DNA of 17,512 bases from Soonwooa sp032062245 (lineage in GTDB: Bacteria; Bacteroidota; Bacteroidia; Flavobacteriales; Weeksellaceae), in the NCBI RefSeq assembly GCF_032062245.1, contig NZ_DAMBQF010000040.1, forward strand, positions 1-17,512, in the 5' to 3' direction. The notes beneath the pieces are model-generated. The model was given only the letters and a program-made list of their open reading frames with translations, was not told the origin of the DNA and ran no database searches. A program made the position numbers and the translations under genes. Below, in pieces: positions 7,583-14,899 of this stretch (its first letter is position 1; every line of letters starts with the position of its first letter).

Positions 7583-8182
7583 TTGACAGAAATGGTAAAT
7601 AATTTTCATAAACATCTTTCGCAGATTCTTGAAATTCCTGAGGATAGCATAACGCAATGTTCGACGCATTACGATGTCAAATTCTTTAAAAAAGGAAGTG
7701 TGTTGGTGCGAGAAGGTGAGGTGAATAATGATCGTTATTTTGTCGAGAAAGGTCTTTTGAGAATGTATTCTATCGATAAGTTGGGGAAAGAGCATGTGAT
7801 CCAATTTGCGCCAGAAGGCTGGATTATTTCGGACTCAACTAGTCAAATGTTAAGTGAGAAATCTCGTTTTTATATAGAAGCTATTGAAGATTCTGAAGTT
7901 GTTGTCATGGCAGATGATTTTTTGTTTAAGTTAGCAGAATTGCATCCACAAGTTGCAGAAAGAAATCAAGTGTTGATGTTTAACCATATCAAAAACTTGC
8001 AAAACAGAGTTAATGCTTTGATAAGTACCACAGCTGAAGAACGTTACTTAGATTTTCTTAAAAAGTATCCTAATATCATGCTCCGTGTTCCGCAATGGAT
8101 GGTGGCTTCTTATCTCGGGATTACGCCAGAAAGTCTTAGTCGTGTACGAAAAGAGCTTGCGAAGAAGAATTTCGAGGTTTAA
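7583..8182 (+). CDS. Crp/Fnr-family transcriptional regulator
   Basis: The DNA-binding regulator has 199 residues from TTG 7583, or 196 from the in-frame ATG at 7592, which I consider the likelier start. The N-terminal cyclic-nucleotide-binding-like beta-roll is visible from KFFKKGSVLVREGEVNNDRY through YFVEKGLLRMY to about residue 120. It is followed by a dimerisation helix (LMFNHIKNLQNRVNALIS) and a C-terminal winged helix-turn-helix (VPQWMVASYLGITPESLSRV). The HTH lies close to the C-terminus, as in the short Bacteroidota members. The effector is unknown: there are few cysteines, so an FNR-type iron-sulfur cluster is unlikely. Divergence from pncA suggests, but does not show, control of that gene or of itself. 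Confidence 0.9.
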   Translation: MTEMVNNFHKHLSQILEIPEDSITQCSTHYDVKFFKKGSVLVREGEVNNDRYFVEKGLLRMYSIDKLGKEHVIQFAPEGWIISDSTSQMLSEKSRFYIEAIEDSEVVVMADDFLFKLAELHPQVAERNQVLMFNHIKNLQNRVNALISTTAEERYLDFLKKYPNIMLRVPQWMVASYLGITPESLSRVRKELAKKNFEV

Positions 8183-8201
8183 AATATTTTAAGATAAATA
8201 A

Positions 8202-8230
8202 AAAATCCTGAGCATTGTACTCAGGATTTT
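8202..8230. terminator. Bidirectional terminator between Crp/Fnr gene and carboxylase operon
   Basis: The stem pairs AAAATCCTGAG (8202-8212) with CTCAGGATTTT (8220-8230) around the 7-base loop CATTGTA. It sits between convergent stops at 8182 and 8236. T-rich sequence on the plus strand and an A-run (T-run on minus) on the other side suit termination in both directions. Confidence 0.85.
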
Positions 8231-8235
8231 GTTTG

Positions 8236-9777
8236 TTATAAAGGGATGTTACCGTGTTTTCTGTTTGGTCTTTCAACGAATTTGTTTTCCAACATCGCGA
8301 AAGCTTTTATTAGTTTTCGACGGGTATCTTCGGGAAAAATAACTTCATCGATAAAACCTCTTTGTGCCGCTGTGTAAGGATTTGCAAATTTCTCAGCATA
8401 TTCTGCTTCTTTTTCAGCAAGTTTTGCTGCAGGATCAGCCGCTTCCGAAATTTCTCTTTTAAAAATAATTTCAGAAGCTCCTTTAGCGCCCATTACGGCA
8501 ATCTCAGCAGACGGCCAAGCGAAGTTCATATCAGCGCCGATATGTTTAGAGTTCATAACGTCGTAAGCGCCACCATAAGCTTTTCTTGTAATAACCGTTA
8601 CTTTCGGGACAGTTGCTTCTGATAAAGCGTAAAGTAACTTTGCTCCATGCGTGATGATACCATTCCATTCTTGATCTGTACCAGGCAAGAAACCAGGAAC
8701 GTCAACCAATACTAACAAAGGAATATTGAAAGCATCACAAAAACGTGTAAATCTCGCCGCTTTAATAGACGAATTAACATCTAGACAACCAGCCAAGAAC
8801 ATTGGATTATTAGCCACGATACCAATACTTCTACCAGCAATTCTTGCAAAACCTACAACGATGTTTTCAGCATAATTTTTATGAATTTCAAAGAACGAAT
8901 CTTCATCAATTAAATGATTGATAACATCGTGCATATCATAAGGCTTGTTGGCATTATCTGGAATAATGTTCTTAAGATCTTCACGAAGTTCGTTACCAAT
9001 ATCGTATGGTAATTGTTGAGTTAATTCTTGATTATTTTGAGGAAGATAGCTTAATAAAGTTTTTACATCTTCAAGACATTCAACATCGTTAGAGGAAGTT
9101 GTATGTGCAACACCAGACTTTGTAGAATGCGTTGAAGCACCGCCCAATTCTTCGGAAGTTACCGTTTCGTTGGTTACTGTTTTAACAACGTTAGGTCCTG
9201 TTACGAACATATAAGACGTGTTCTCCACCATCATTGTGAAATCCGTCATCGCTGGAGAATATACCGCACCACCAGCGCAAGGTCCCATAATGGCAGAAAT
9301 CTGAGGAATAACACCAGAAGCTTGTACATTTCTAAAGAAAATATCTGCATAACCACCCAATGATCTTACACCTTCTTGGATACGCGCACCTCCAGAGTCA
9401 TTAAGACCAACCATCGGCGCACCAACTTTAACTGCCATATCCATCACTTTGCAAATTTTCTCTGCATGCGTCTCAGACAAAGCTCCTCCGAATACCGTAA
9501 AATCTTGAGCGAAAGCATAAGTCAAGCGACCGTTAACCGTTCCGTAACCTGTTATAACACCATCGCCAAGATAATATTCTTTATCCATCCCAAAATCCTT
9601 GGTACGGTGTGTGATGAAAGCGCCAATTTCTTCAAAAGAGCCTTCGTCAAAGAAATATTCGATACGTTCTCTTGCGGTTAGTTTTTTCTTAGCGTGTTGC
9701 GTTGCAATTCTTTTTTCGCCACCGCCCAGTTTAGACTCCGCTATTTTTTTATTTAAAAGGTCTATTTTATTTTCCAT
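8236..9777 (-). CDS. pccB: Acyl-CoA carboxylase carboxyltransferase (beta) subunit, propionyl-CoA type
   Basis: The 513-residue protein is full length for the PccB/AccB family. It transfers the carboxyl group from carboxybiotin to an acyl-CoA. Crotonase-fold oxyanion-hole and CoA motifs are visible: GLNDSGGARIQEGVRSLGGY (residues 124-143), GPCAGGAVYSPA (165-176) and VDVPGFLPGTDQEWNG (358-373). In RKAYGGAYDVM the Asp at position 406 appears to correspond to the specificity residue of Streptomyces PccB, where Asp favours propionyl-CoA and Ile favours acetyl-CoA. That points to propionyl-CoA to methylmalonyl-CoA chemistry; 3-methylcrotonyl-CoA carboxylase is the main alternative. It is the last gene of a four-gene leftward operon, 8 bases after the biotin carboxylase gene, and ends at a terminator. 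Confidence 0.9.
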   Translation of the reverse strand: MENKIDLLNKKIAESKLGGGEKRIATQHAKKKLTARERIEYFFDEGSFEEIGAFITHRTKDFGMDKEYYLGDGVITGYGTVNGRLTYAFAQDFTVFGGALSETHAEKICKVMDMAVKVGAPMVGLNDSGGARIQEGVRSLGGYADIFFRNVQASGVIPQISAIMGPCAGGAVYSPAMTDFTMMVENTSYMFVTGPNVVKTVTNETVTSEELGGASTHSTKSGVAHTTSSNDVECLEDVKTLLSYLPQNNQELTQQLPYDIGNELREDLKNIIPDNANKPYDMHDVINHLIDEDSFFEIHKNYAENIVVGFARIAGRSIGIVANNPMFLAGCLDVNSSIKAARFTRFCDAFNIPLLVLVDVPGFLPGTDQEWNGIITHGAKLLYALSEATVPKVTVITRKAYGGAYDVMNSKHIGADMNFAWPSAEIAVMGAKGASEIIFKREISEAADPAAKLAEKEAEYAEKFANPYTAAQRGFIDEVIFPEDTRRKLIKAFAMLENKFVERPNRKHGNIPL

Positions 9778-9785
9778 GATTTGAT

Positions 9786-11231
9786 TTAGAATTGATTAGG
9801 AACACGCAATAATTTTTGATCCTCAAGATATTTTTTCAAAGCGATTAATGCTGCAACTTCGGCTTCTTTAGCTTGGTTTTCTACAATAATTTCTGGACTG
9901 TAATATTTTTTAACAAAATTAGTATCAAAATTTCCGGAACGGAAAGCTTCATGATCGAACACAAAACTACCGAAAGGCAGAGTCGTGCTAACACCTTCAA
10001 CTTTGTAATCTTGGATTGCTTCTAGCATTTTTTCAATCGCTTCGTTACGGTCTTTACCATGAACGATTAATTTTGAAAGCATTGGATCATAATAAATTGG
10101 AACATCCATGCCTTCCGCAAAACCATCATCCACACGAATACCTTCACCAACTGGCGGTCGATAAGTTGTCAAAGTTCCAACGCTTGGTAAGAAATCATTC
10201 AATGGATCTTCTGCATAAACACGAAGTTCTAGTGCGTGACCATCAATTTTTAAATCTTCTTGTTTTATTGGTAAAGCTTCACCACGAGCAACACGAATTT
10301 GTAATTCTACCAAATCCATTCCTGTAATCATTTCGGTTACGGGATGTTCCACTTGTAGACGCGTATTCATCTCTAGGAAATAGAAGTTTTTGTTTTCATC
10401 CAAAAGGAATTCAACAGTACCAGCGCCTAGATAATCACAAGATTTAGCCACTTTAACCGCAGCTTCTCCCATAGCTTTTCTAATTTCTGGTGTTAAAACC
10501 GCAGATGGCGCTTCTTCAACAACCTTTTGGTGGCGACGTTGTACAGAACATTCTCTCTCGAATAAATAAAGAATATTGCCATGATCGTCTGCCATAACTT
10601 GGATTTCGATATGCTTTGGAGAACCAACATATTTTTCGATAAATACAGATCCGTCACCAAAAGCTGAAGTCGCTTCGGAAATAGCACGTTGCATTTGAGA
10701 CTCAAATTCGCCTTCGTTTTCTACAACACGCATCCCTTTTCCACCACCACCAGCAGAAGCTTTAATCAAAATTGGAAAACCAATTTCAACGGCAACTTTT
10801 TTAGCTTTTTCAACATCGGTGATGGCTTCGTCAAGACCAGGAACCATCGGGATATCATAAGCTTTAACGGCTTCTTTAGCAGCCAACTTACTTCCCATAA
10901 TATGGATCGCATTAGAACGTGGACCGATAAATGTAATATTATTAGCTTCGGCCTTTTCCGCAAATTCAGCATTTTCTGACAAGAAGCCATAACCAGGATG
11001 GATCCCGTCAACACCTAATTCCTTACAAACTTCAATGATTTTATCGCCTAATAAATAAGACTGATTAGAAGGCGCTTCACCAATGCAAACCGCTTCGTCA
11101 GCAAATTTAACATGAGGAGATTCTCTATCTGCAACAGAGAAAACAGCAACGGTTTTAATACCCATTTTCTTAGCTGTTTTCATCACTCTTAATGCTATTT
11201 CTCCTCGATTTGCTACGAGTATTTTTTTCAT
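9786..11231 (-). CDS. accC: Acyl-CoA carboxylase biotin carboxylase subunit
   Basis: The 481-residue protein catalyses ATP- and bicarbonate-dependent carboxylation of biotin. It begins with the canonical MKKILVANRGEIALRVMKTA. The ATP-grasp glycine loop ASAGGGGKGMR is at about 159-168, the ATP-binding segment VFIEKYVGSPKHIEIQV at 196-212, and the active-site segment EMNTRLQVEHPVTE at 287-300, with Arg291 and Glu295. The length is slightly above E. coli AccC (about 450) because of a C-terminal extension ending in KYLEDQKLLRVPNQF. Biotin is carried by a separate protein encoded by the next gene upstream, so this is a split rather than fused alpha subunit. The symbol is by family; the enzyme need not be the fatty-acid-synthesis acetyl-CoA carboxylase. 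Confidence 0.93.
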   Translation of the reverse strand: MKKILVANRGEIALRVMKTAKKMGIKTVAVFSVADRESPHVKFADEAVCIGEAPSNQSYLLGDKIIEVCKELGVDGIHPGYGFLSENAEFAEKAEANNITFIGPRSNAIHIMGSKLAAKEAVKAYDIPMVPGLDEAITDVEKAKKVAVEIGFPILIKASAGGGGKGMRVVENEGEFESQMQRAISEATSAFGDGSVFIEKYVGSPKHIEIQVMADDHGNILYLFERECSVQRRHQKVVEEAPSAVLTPEIRKAMGEAAVKVAKSCDYLGAGTVEFLLDENKNFYFLEMNTRLQVEHPVTEMITGMDLVELQIRVARGEALPIKQEDLKIDGHALELRVYAEDPLNDFLPSVGTLTTYRPPVGEGIRVDDGFAEGMDVPIYYDPMLSKLIVHGKDRNEAIEKMLEAIQDYKVEGVSTTLPFGSFVFDHEAFRSGNFDTNFVKKYYSPEIIVENQAKEAEVAALIALKKYLEDQKLLRVPNQF

Positions 11232-11245
11232 TTTATGATTAGATT

Positions 11246-11731
11246 TTATTCGAATTCGATTAATAATTGTCCTTTGTCAACCGCTTGACCTTTTTCTACA
11301 GCGATCGATTTAATAACACCTTGTCTCGGTGAGTAGAAGCTGTTTTCCATTTTCATCGCTTCAAGAATCAGAAGACTATCGCCTTCGTTAACTTCTTGCC
11401 CAACCGCAACAGAAATTTCTAAAATAAGTCCTGGCATTGGCGCTTTAATCGCATTAACTTGTTTTGATTTTCCAACTTCGAAGCCCATTTTTTTAATCAA
11501 CTTGTCCAAATCATTTTGGATATCAACTTCATAAAGATTGTTGTTAACAGAAACCGTATATTTTTTTTGATTAAAATCGGCATCAACAACTTCGGCTTGG
11601 TAAGATTTGTTTTGATGAAGGATGTGATAATTTTCGTTATCCAAAGTCACAGCATCAATTGCATGGATTTGGTCTTCTGTCAAACTGAAGTCGTAACTTT
11701 TATTAACAGAAGCATTAAAAGATTTTCCCAT
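11246..11731 (-). CDS. Biotin carboxyl carrier protein of the acyl-CoA carboxylase
   Basis: The protein has 161 residues. The C-terminal biotinyl domain starts at about residue 97 (APMPGLILEISVAVGQEV) and contains the biotinylation motif EAMKMEN with acceptor Lys at about 127. The first 90 residues resemble the beta-rich linker found before biotinyl domains in acyl-CoA carboxylases and oxaloacetate decarboxylases (NENYHILHQNKSYQAEVVDAD), not the Pro/Ala-rich linker of E. coli AccB. The gene lies 14 bases upstream of the biotin carboxylase gene and 20 bases downstream of the CoA-transferase gene. It supplies the mobile biotin arm joining the two catalytic subunits. Confidence 0.92.
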   Translation of the reverse strand: MGKSFNASVNKSYDFSLTEDQIHAIDAVTLDNENYHILHQNKSYQAEVVDADFNQKKYTVSVNNNLYEVDIQNDLDKLIKKMGFEVGKSKQVNAIKAPMPGLILEISVAVGQEVNEGDSLLILEAMKMENSFYSPRQGVIKSIAVEKGQAVDKGQLLIEFE

Positions 11732-11751
11732 TGATTTTTATATGGATTTAT

Positions 11752-12411
11752 TTAAAATGTCATTTCAGGAGCATTCTCGTCGGCAATTAACTTACCAGCA
11801 GTTGCTTTTTTGATGTCATCAACACTAACGCCTGGCGCTCTTTCTAAAAGTCGGAAACCGCCTTCTGGTAAAACCTCGTAAACGCCCAATTCGGTAACGA
11901 TTTTTTTAATGCATTTAACACCAGTTAAAGGCAAAGTACATTCTGATAACAACTTGCTTTCTCCATGTTTGTTAACTTGTTGCATCGCTACAATAATGTT
12001 CTTCGCAGAAGCTACCAAATCCATTGCGCCGCCCATACCTTTTACCATTTTGCCAGGAATTTTCCAGTTGGCGATATCTCCGTTTTCTGAAACTTCCATT
12101 GCGCCAAGTATTGTTAAATCTACTTTTTGTGCACGGATCATCCCAAAACTCATCGCGGAGTCAAAAACTGCAGAACCTGGTAAAGTTGTAATAGTTTGTT
12201 TTCCGGCATTGATAAGATCTGGATCTTCTTCGCCTTCGATGGGGAAAGGTCCCATACCAAGAAGTCCATTTTCGGATTGTAGCACGACATTTATCCCTTC
12301 TGGAATATAGTTGGCAACCAAAGTTGGAATACCAATTCCTAAATTAACATACGAATTATTCTTGATTTCCTTTGCTATACGCTGGGCAATTTGCTCTTTT
12401 GTAAGACTCAT
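11752..12411 (-). CDS. scoB: 3-oxoacid CoA-transferase subunit B (ScoB/AtoA type)
   Basis: The 219-residue protein is the usual length of a B (beta) subunit. Family I CoA-transferase motifs are clear: VNLGIGIPTLVANYIP (22-37) and QSENGLLGMGPFP (45-57), where Glu47 is the catalytic glutamate that forms the glutamyl-CoA intermediate. Later motifs KMVKGMGGAMDLV and TELGVYEV fit ScoB. Partnered with an A subunit, the enzyme moves CoA from succinyl-CoA to acetoacetate or related acids. Here it leads the carboxylase operon, with only 20 bases to the next gene. No A subunit lies upstream; instead a terminator and the M56 gene do. Propionyl-CoA carboxylation ultimately yields succinyl-CoA, the usual CoA donor, which makes the linkage sensible, but that is inference. 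Confidence 0.9.
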   Translation of the reverse strand: MSLTKEQIAQRIAKEIKNNSYVNLGIGIPTLVANYIPEGINVVLQSENGLLGMGPFPIEGEEDPDLINAGKQTITTLPGSAVFDSAMSFGMIRAQKVDLTILGAMEVSENGDIANWKIPGKMVKGMGGAMDLVASAKNIIVAMQQVNKHGESKLLSECTLPLTGVKCIKKIVTELGVYEVLPEGGFRLLERAPGVSVDDIKKATAGKLIADENAPEMTF

Positions 12412-12432
12412 TATTTACGAATTATTATGCTT

Positions 12433-12440
12433 TAAAGTTA
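12433..12440 (-). promoter_or_regulatory. Weak candidate -7 element (TAACTTTA) of the carboxylase operon
   Basis: Read on the minus strand, TAACTTTA has one mismatch to TAnnTTTG and ends 21 bases before the scoB ATG at 12411. It is the best match in the gap between the upstream terminator and scoB. No clear TTG upstream box is seen. Confidence 0.3.
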
Positions 12441-12473
12441 AGATTTTTTTGCTTTCGATAGGCTTTAAAAATG

Positions 12474-12501
12474 AAAAAAGAGCCTCATTTGGCTCTTTTT
12501 T
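12474..12501 (-). terminator. Intrinsic terminator after the M56/TonB-like gene
   Basis: The stem pairs AAAAAAGAGCC (12474-12484) with GGCTCTTTTTT (12491-12501) around a 6-base loop, immediately after the stop codon at 12503-12505 of the leftward M56 gene. It isolates the blaI/blaR1-like operon from the carboxylase operon downstream. Confidence 0.85.
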
Positions 12502-12502
12502 G

Positions 12503-13627
12503 TTATTTTGATTTTCTTGGATGAGATGGCGGTGGAGGTGGAGGAGGCGTTTTTCCATCTTCTGCAAATTGCATCACGACTGGTAGCTTGTAATATGAAG
12601 TAATGCTTTTACCATCTTTTTTTGCTGGTTCCCAAGTTACGTTTTGAAGAATTTTATTAAGTGCTCTTTCAACCTCTTTGTTAAAGTTTTGATTTTCACC
12701 AGTGGTTGTAACAGCAACAAATTTCCCTTCCGAATCTATCTTAATCATGCTTTCTGTTTTTAAAAATCCCTTCATGTTTTCAAAAGAAAATGTGTTGATT
12801 TCCATTGCTAAATCGCGTCTCAGCTGACCAATTCCGCCTGGGTATTCTGCAGGTTTTTCTACTTCTGTGGATTCAGATTTTGAAGCGTTACCAGTGATTT
12901 TTGAAGATTCCAGTTCGTTTTTACGTTTTATTGTATCGCTAACTTTATCTGCAATCGTAGGTTTAGAAGTTTGAAATTCTGTTGTATTACTTTGTGCTAA
13001 ACCATCAACTTTCTGTTGAGTATTCTTTTCTAAAACCGAATCATTAATTGCAATTGGCGTTTTAACTTTTTCGGCAAAGAGAAATGCCACGCCACAAGTA
13101 AATAGAACAGATCCGAAAATACGAAAGCCCATTTTATTGCTTTTTTTGGTATTCATCATAATAAATCTTTTTTTGGTGTTATTATTTCGTTTAAATGTTT
13201 GTGTCAGTTGGAAAAAATGATTAGAAACTTCTTGATAAATTATTTCTTGATAATCTTTTAATGATTTTTGTTTTAAAACAGCATCGTCATCCAAAAATTC
13301 ATGGTTGGTTGTAATAGCATTTTTGAAAAAATATAACGCAGGATTTAACCAAAACAAAGCTTTTAAAAATTCAATTAATAAAATATCATAACTATGTTTT
13401 TGCTTAATATGCGTCTGTTCGTGTACGAGAATGCTGTCATCTATGTTATTATTTTCAAAACGTTCTCGATTGACGTAGATCGTATTTAAAAAGCTGAAAG
13501 CGATTATATTTTCTTCTAAAAGCGAAATTTTATAAGTTTTAAAAACTATATTTTTTGCTTTTACTTTTTTAAATAAAATTTGTCCGATTTGGAACATTAA
13601 TTTTAGAATTAAAATCCCGACAATCAT
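12503..13627 (-). CDS. BlaR1-like M56 metallopeptidase, C-terminal part, with TonB-like tail
   Basis: This 374-residue frame carries the second membrane segment (MIVGILILKLMFQIGQILF) and the M56 zinc site HEQTH at 69-73. A third probable zinc ligand is Glu110 in NHEFLDDDAVL, after the family's FWLNP motif at 92-96. A later membrane helix lies at about 168-185, then an extracytoplasmic linker, a TonB-C-terminal-like domain (ALNKILQNVTWEPAKKDGK) and a seven-proline run near the C-terminus. In this family the protease senses a signal and inactivates the BlaI repressor. The ATG overlaps the stop of the preceding frame by one base (TAATG). The family normally has the segment encoded by the upstream frame in the same protein, so this is probably the larger piece of a frameshifted gene, or a translationally coupled split protein. 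Confidence 0.8.
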   Translation of the reverse strand: MIVGILILKLMFQIGQILFKKVKAKNIVFKTYKISLLEENIIAFSFLNTIYVNRERFENNNIDDSILVHEQTHIKQKHSYDILLIEFLKALFWLNPALYFFKNAITTNHEFLDDDAVLKQKSLKDYQEIIYQEVSNHFFQLTQTFKRNNNTKKRFIMMNTKKSNKMGFRIFGSVLFTCGVAFLFAEKVKTPIAINDSVLEKNTQQKVDGLAQSNTTEFQTSKPTIADKVSDTIKRKNELESSKITGNASKSESTEVEKPAEYPGGIGQLRRDLAMEINTFSFENMKGFLKTESMIKIDSEGKFVAVTTTGENQNFNKEVERALNKILQNVTWEPAKKDGKSITSYYKLPVVMQFAEDGKTPPPPPPPSHPRKSK

Positions 13628-13902
13628 TAAATATAGATAGAAAAAAATTGAGAAATATCGAATTTTGGCGCTTCCTCAATAATCTGAGATTGGATAGCTT
13701 CTTGTCCAAGATTAAAAGTCGAGGCTTTAACATAATAACTTCCGAAAGGAATTTCCATAAAAGGAATCCCTAAACTAAAAGCTAAACTTGCCAATAAAAA
13801 GAACCTTTTGAAATGATGATTCTTTTGATTTTCTAAAACCAAATAATAAAAAATAATCAGCAAACTGCTTACTGCAACGTACTTTAGATAAAACGGAATC
13901 AT
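13627..13902 (-). CDS. BlaR1-like M56 protein, N-terminal membrane part (split gene)
   Basis: The 91-residue frame encodes two hydrophobic helices (VAVSSLLIIFYYLVLE and FFLLASLAFSLGIPFME) and an extracytoplasmic loop. This is the normal N-terminus of Bacteroidota M56/BlaR1 proteins (MIPFYLKY opening). It ends at a TAA just after a 7-base homopolymer (A at 13641-13647 on the plus strand). Read in the -1 frame from the run, the sequence gives FFYLYL joined directly to the next gene's MIVGILILK, which extends that gene's membrane helix at the expected place. Its start overlaps the blaI stop by 4 bases (ATGA). Options are a true mutation, recoding or slippage at the run, or a sequence error. As a separate product it would be a small two-helix membrane protein. 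Confidence 0.7.
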   Translation of the reverse strand: MIPFYLKYVAVSSLLIIFYYLVLENQKNHHFKRFFLLASLAFSLGIPFMEIPFGSYYVKASTFNLGQEAIQSQIIEEAPKFDISQFFSIYI

Positions 13903-14276
13903 GACTTTGGGTTTTCAAGTTTTTCATCAATCATGTCGCGCAATTCTTTTAATTCTTTTTGACTAAGCTTTGCGTTTTGAGTAAAAAATGATGCAAATTG
14001 ACTCACAGAATTATCGAAAAAATTATGAATCATGCTTTTCATTTCAGAAGAAAAATAGTGCTCTTTTTCAATTTTAGGAAAATATTCCCGCGAATTTCCA
14101 AACAATTCGTAGCCAACAAAATCTTTGTTTTGCATCCTTTTTAGCAAAGTTGCGATGGTTGTTGTTGCAGGTTTCGGATCAGGATAAGCATCGATAATAT
14201 CTTTCATAAAGGCTTTCTCTTTTTCCCAAAGGACTTGCATAACTTCTTTTTCTGCTTCGGTTAATTTAATTTTCAT
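13899..14276 (-). CDS. BlaI/MecI-family transcriptional repressor
   Basis: The 125-residue winged-helix repressor has the family's opening LTEAEKEVMQVLWEKEKAFMKDI. Its recognition segment is TTTIATLLKRMQNKDFVGY at about 38-56, and the rest forms the dimerisation and cleavage region (SQFASFFTQNAKLSQKELKELRDMI). BlaI proteins bind TACA/TGTA operator half-sites as dimers and are inactivated after signalling by the partner M56 protease, whose gene follows with a 4-base ATGA overlap. The gene is divergent from a GNAT acetyltransferase gene. An inverted repeat with TACA/TGTA arms spans the intergenic region and includes this gene's own start codon, consistent with autoregulation. No beta-lactamase gene is nearby, so the regulated function is unknown. 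Confidence 0.92.
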   Translation of the reverse strand: MKIKLTEAEKEVMQVLWEKEKAFMKDIIDAYPDPKPATTTIATLLKRMQNKDFVGYELFGNSREYFPKIEKEHYFSSEMKSMIHNFFDNSVSQFASFFTQNAKLSQKELKELRDMIDEKLENPKS

Positions 14277-14312
14277 TCTACAAATAATTATCTAACTCTA
14301 TAAATGTAGAAT
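14275..14312. promoter_or_regulatory. Inverted repeat ATTCTACA-N22-TGTAGAAT, candidate BlaI operator
   Basis: The arms at 14275-14282 and 14305-14312 are perfect 8-bp inverted repeats and include TACA and TGTA, the half-sites of the BlaI/MecI family. They flank the region between the blaI start codon and the -33 box of the divergent acetyltransferase. The 22-base spacing is wider than in classic BlaI operators, so two dimers, or a related arrangement, would be needed. Confidence 0.45.
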
Positions 14313-14317
14313 TAAAT

Positions 14318-14350
14318 TTTGAATGACCAAATATTTAATGCCTAACTTTG
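14318..14350 (+). promoter_or_regulatory. Acetyltransferase promoter, TTTG-N21-TAACTTTG
   Basis: TTTG at 14318-14321, 21 bases, then TAACTTTG at 14343-14350, matching the flavobacterial consensus. The -7 element ends only 15 bases before the ATG at 14366, giving a very short leader. The upstream inverted repeat ends 5 bases before the TTTG. Confidence 0.7.
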
Positions 14351-14365
14351 TGAAAAAATTATGAA

Positions 14366-14815
14366 ATGGATTTGAAAATAGACAAACTTGATCTTGACGA
14401 AATAAGCTTGGTAATGCCGATGATGAAAGACTTTTATGAAATTGATGGTTATCCTTTTGACACCGAAACGACGCGTAAAAATTTTGAAATTTTTGTTGAA
14501 AGTCCAAATCTTGGTCAATGTTTTATTTTAAAAAATGAAGAAAAAGAAGTTGTTGGTTACATGATTCTTAATTATTTATTTTCGTTTGAATTTGGTGGAA
14601 TGATGTGTTTTCTGGACGAATTGTATATAAAACCTGAAGCACAAGGCAAAAAATATGGCGGCAAAGCGGTGACTTTTGCGCAGGAATTTGCACAGAAACA
14701 AAATCTGAAAATGATGTTCCTCGAAATCGAAAATCATAACGAACGCGCGATTCATCTTTATCAAAAACTAGGCTTCAAAATGCATAAACGTAGCATTATG
14801 ACCTACGAACCATAA
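14366..14815 (+). CDS. GNAT-family N-acetyltransferase
   Basis: The 149-residue protein has a single GNAT domain, which transfers an acetyl group from acetyl-CoA to an amine. Motif A is at about 83-102 (LDELYIKPEAQGKKYGGKAV); its acetyl-CoA pyrophosphate loop reads QGKKYG, with Lys where the consensus has Gly. Motif B includes NERAIHLYQKLGF (125-137). The substrate cannot be read from the sequence. The start at 14366 is set by a -7 element 15 bases upstream; an ATG at 14361 is in another frame that closes at once. It is divergent from the BlaI repressor gene and shares its intergenic region, so it may be a BlaI target, for example a resistance-type acetyltransferase. That is inference. Confidence 0.87.
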   Translation: MDLKIDKLDLDEISLVMPMMKDFYEIDGYPFDTETTRKNFEIFVESPNLGQCFILKNEEKEVVGYMILNYLFSFEFGGMMCFLDELYIKPEAQGKKYGGKAVTFAQEFAQKQNLKMMFLEIENHNERAIHLYQKLGFKMHKRSIMTYEP

Positions 14816-14817
14816 CA

Positions 14818-14847
14818 AAAAAGTTTCAACAAATGTTGAAACTTTTT
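14818..14847. terminator. Bidirectional terminator after the acetyltransferase
   Basis: The stem pairs AAAAAGTTTCAAC (14818-14830) with GTTGAAACTTTTT (14835-14847) around a 4-base loop, 2 bases after the stop of the acetyltransferase. T-runs on both strands let it serve the leftward tlpA-like gene as well. Confidence 0.87.
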
Positions 14848-14899
14848 CTATTTTTTAGTAAATGAAAACTTTTAGTAGACAAGTTTAATCGCCGCGTTT

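Noticed and set aside
7448..7804. 118-codon minus-strand ORF opposite the Crp/Fnr gene start
   Set aside because: It overlaps the well-supported Crp/Fnr coding region and the pncA promoter and has no recognisable domain.
12200..12511. Plus-strand ORFs opposite scoB
   Set aside because: Antisense shadows of a strongly conserved CoA-transferase gene, with no motif of their own.
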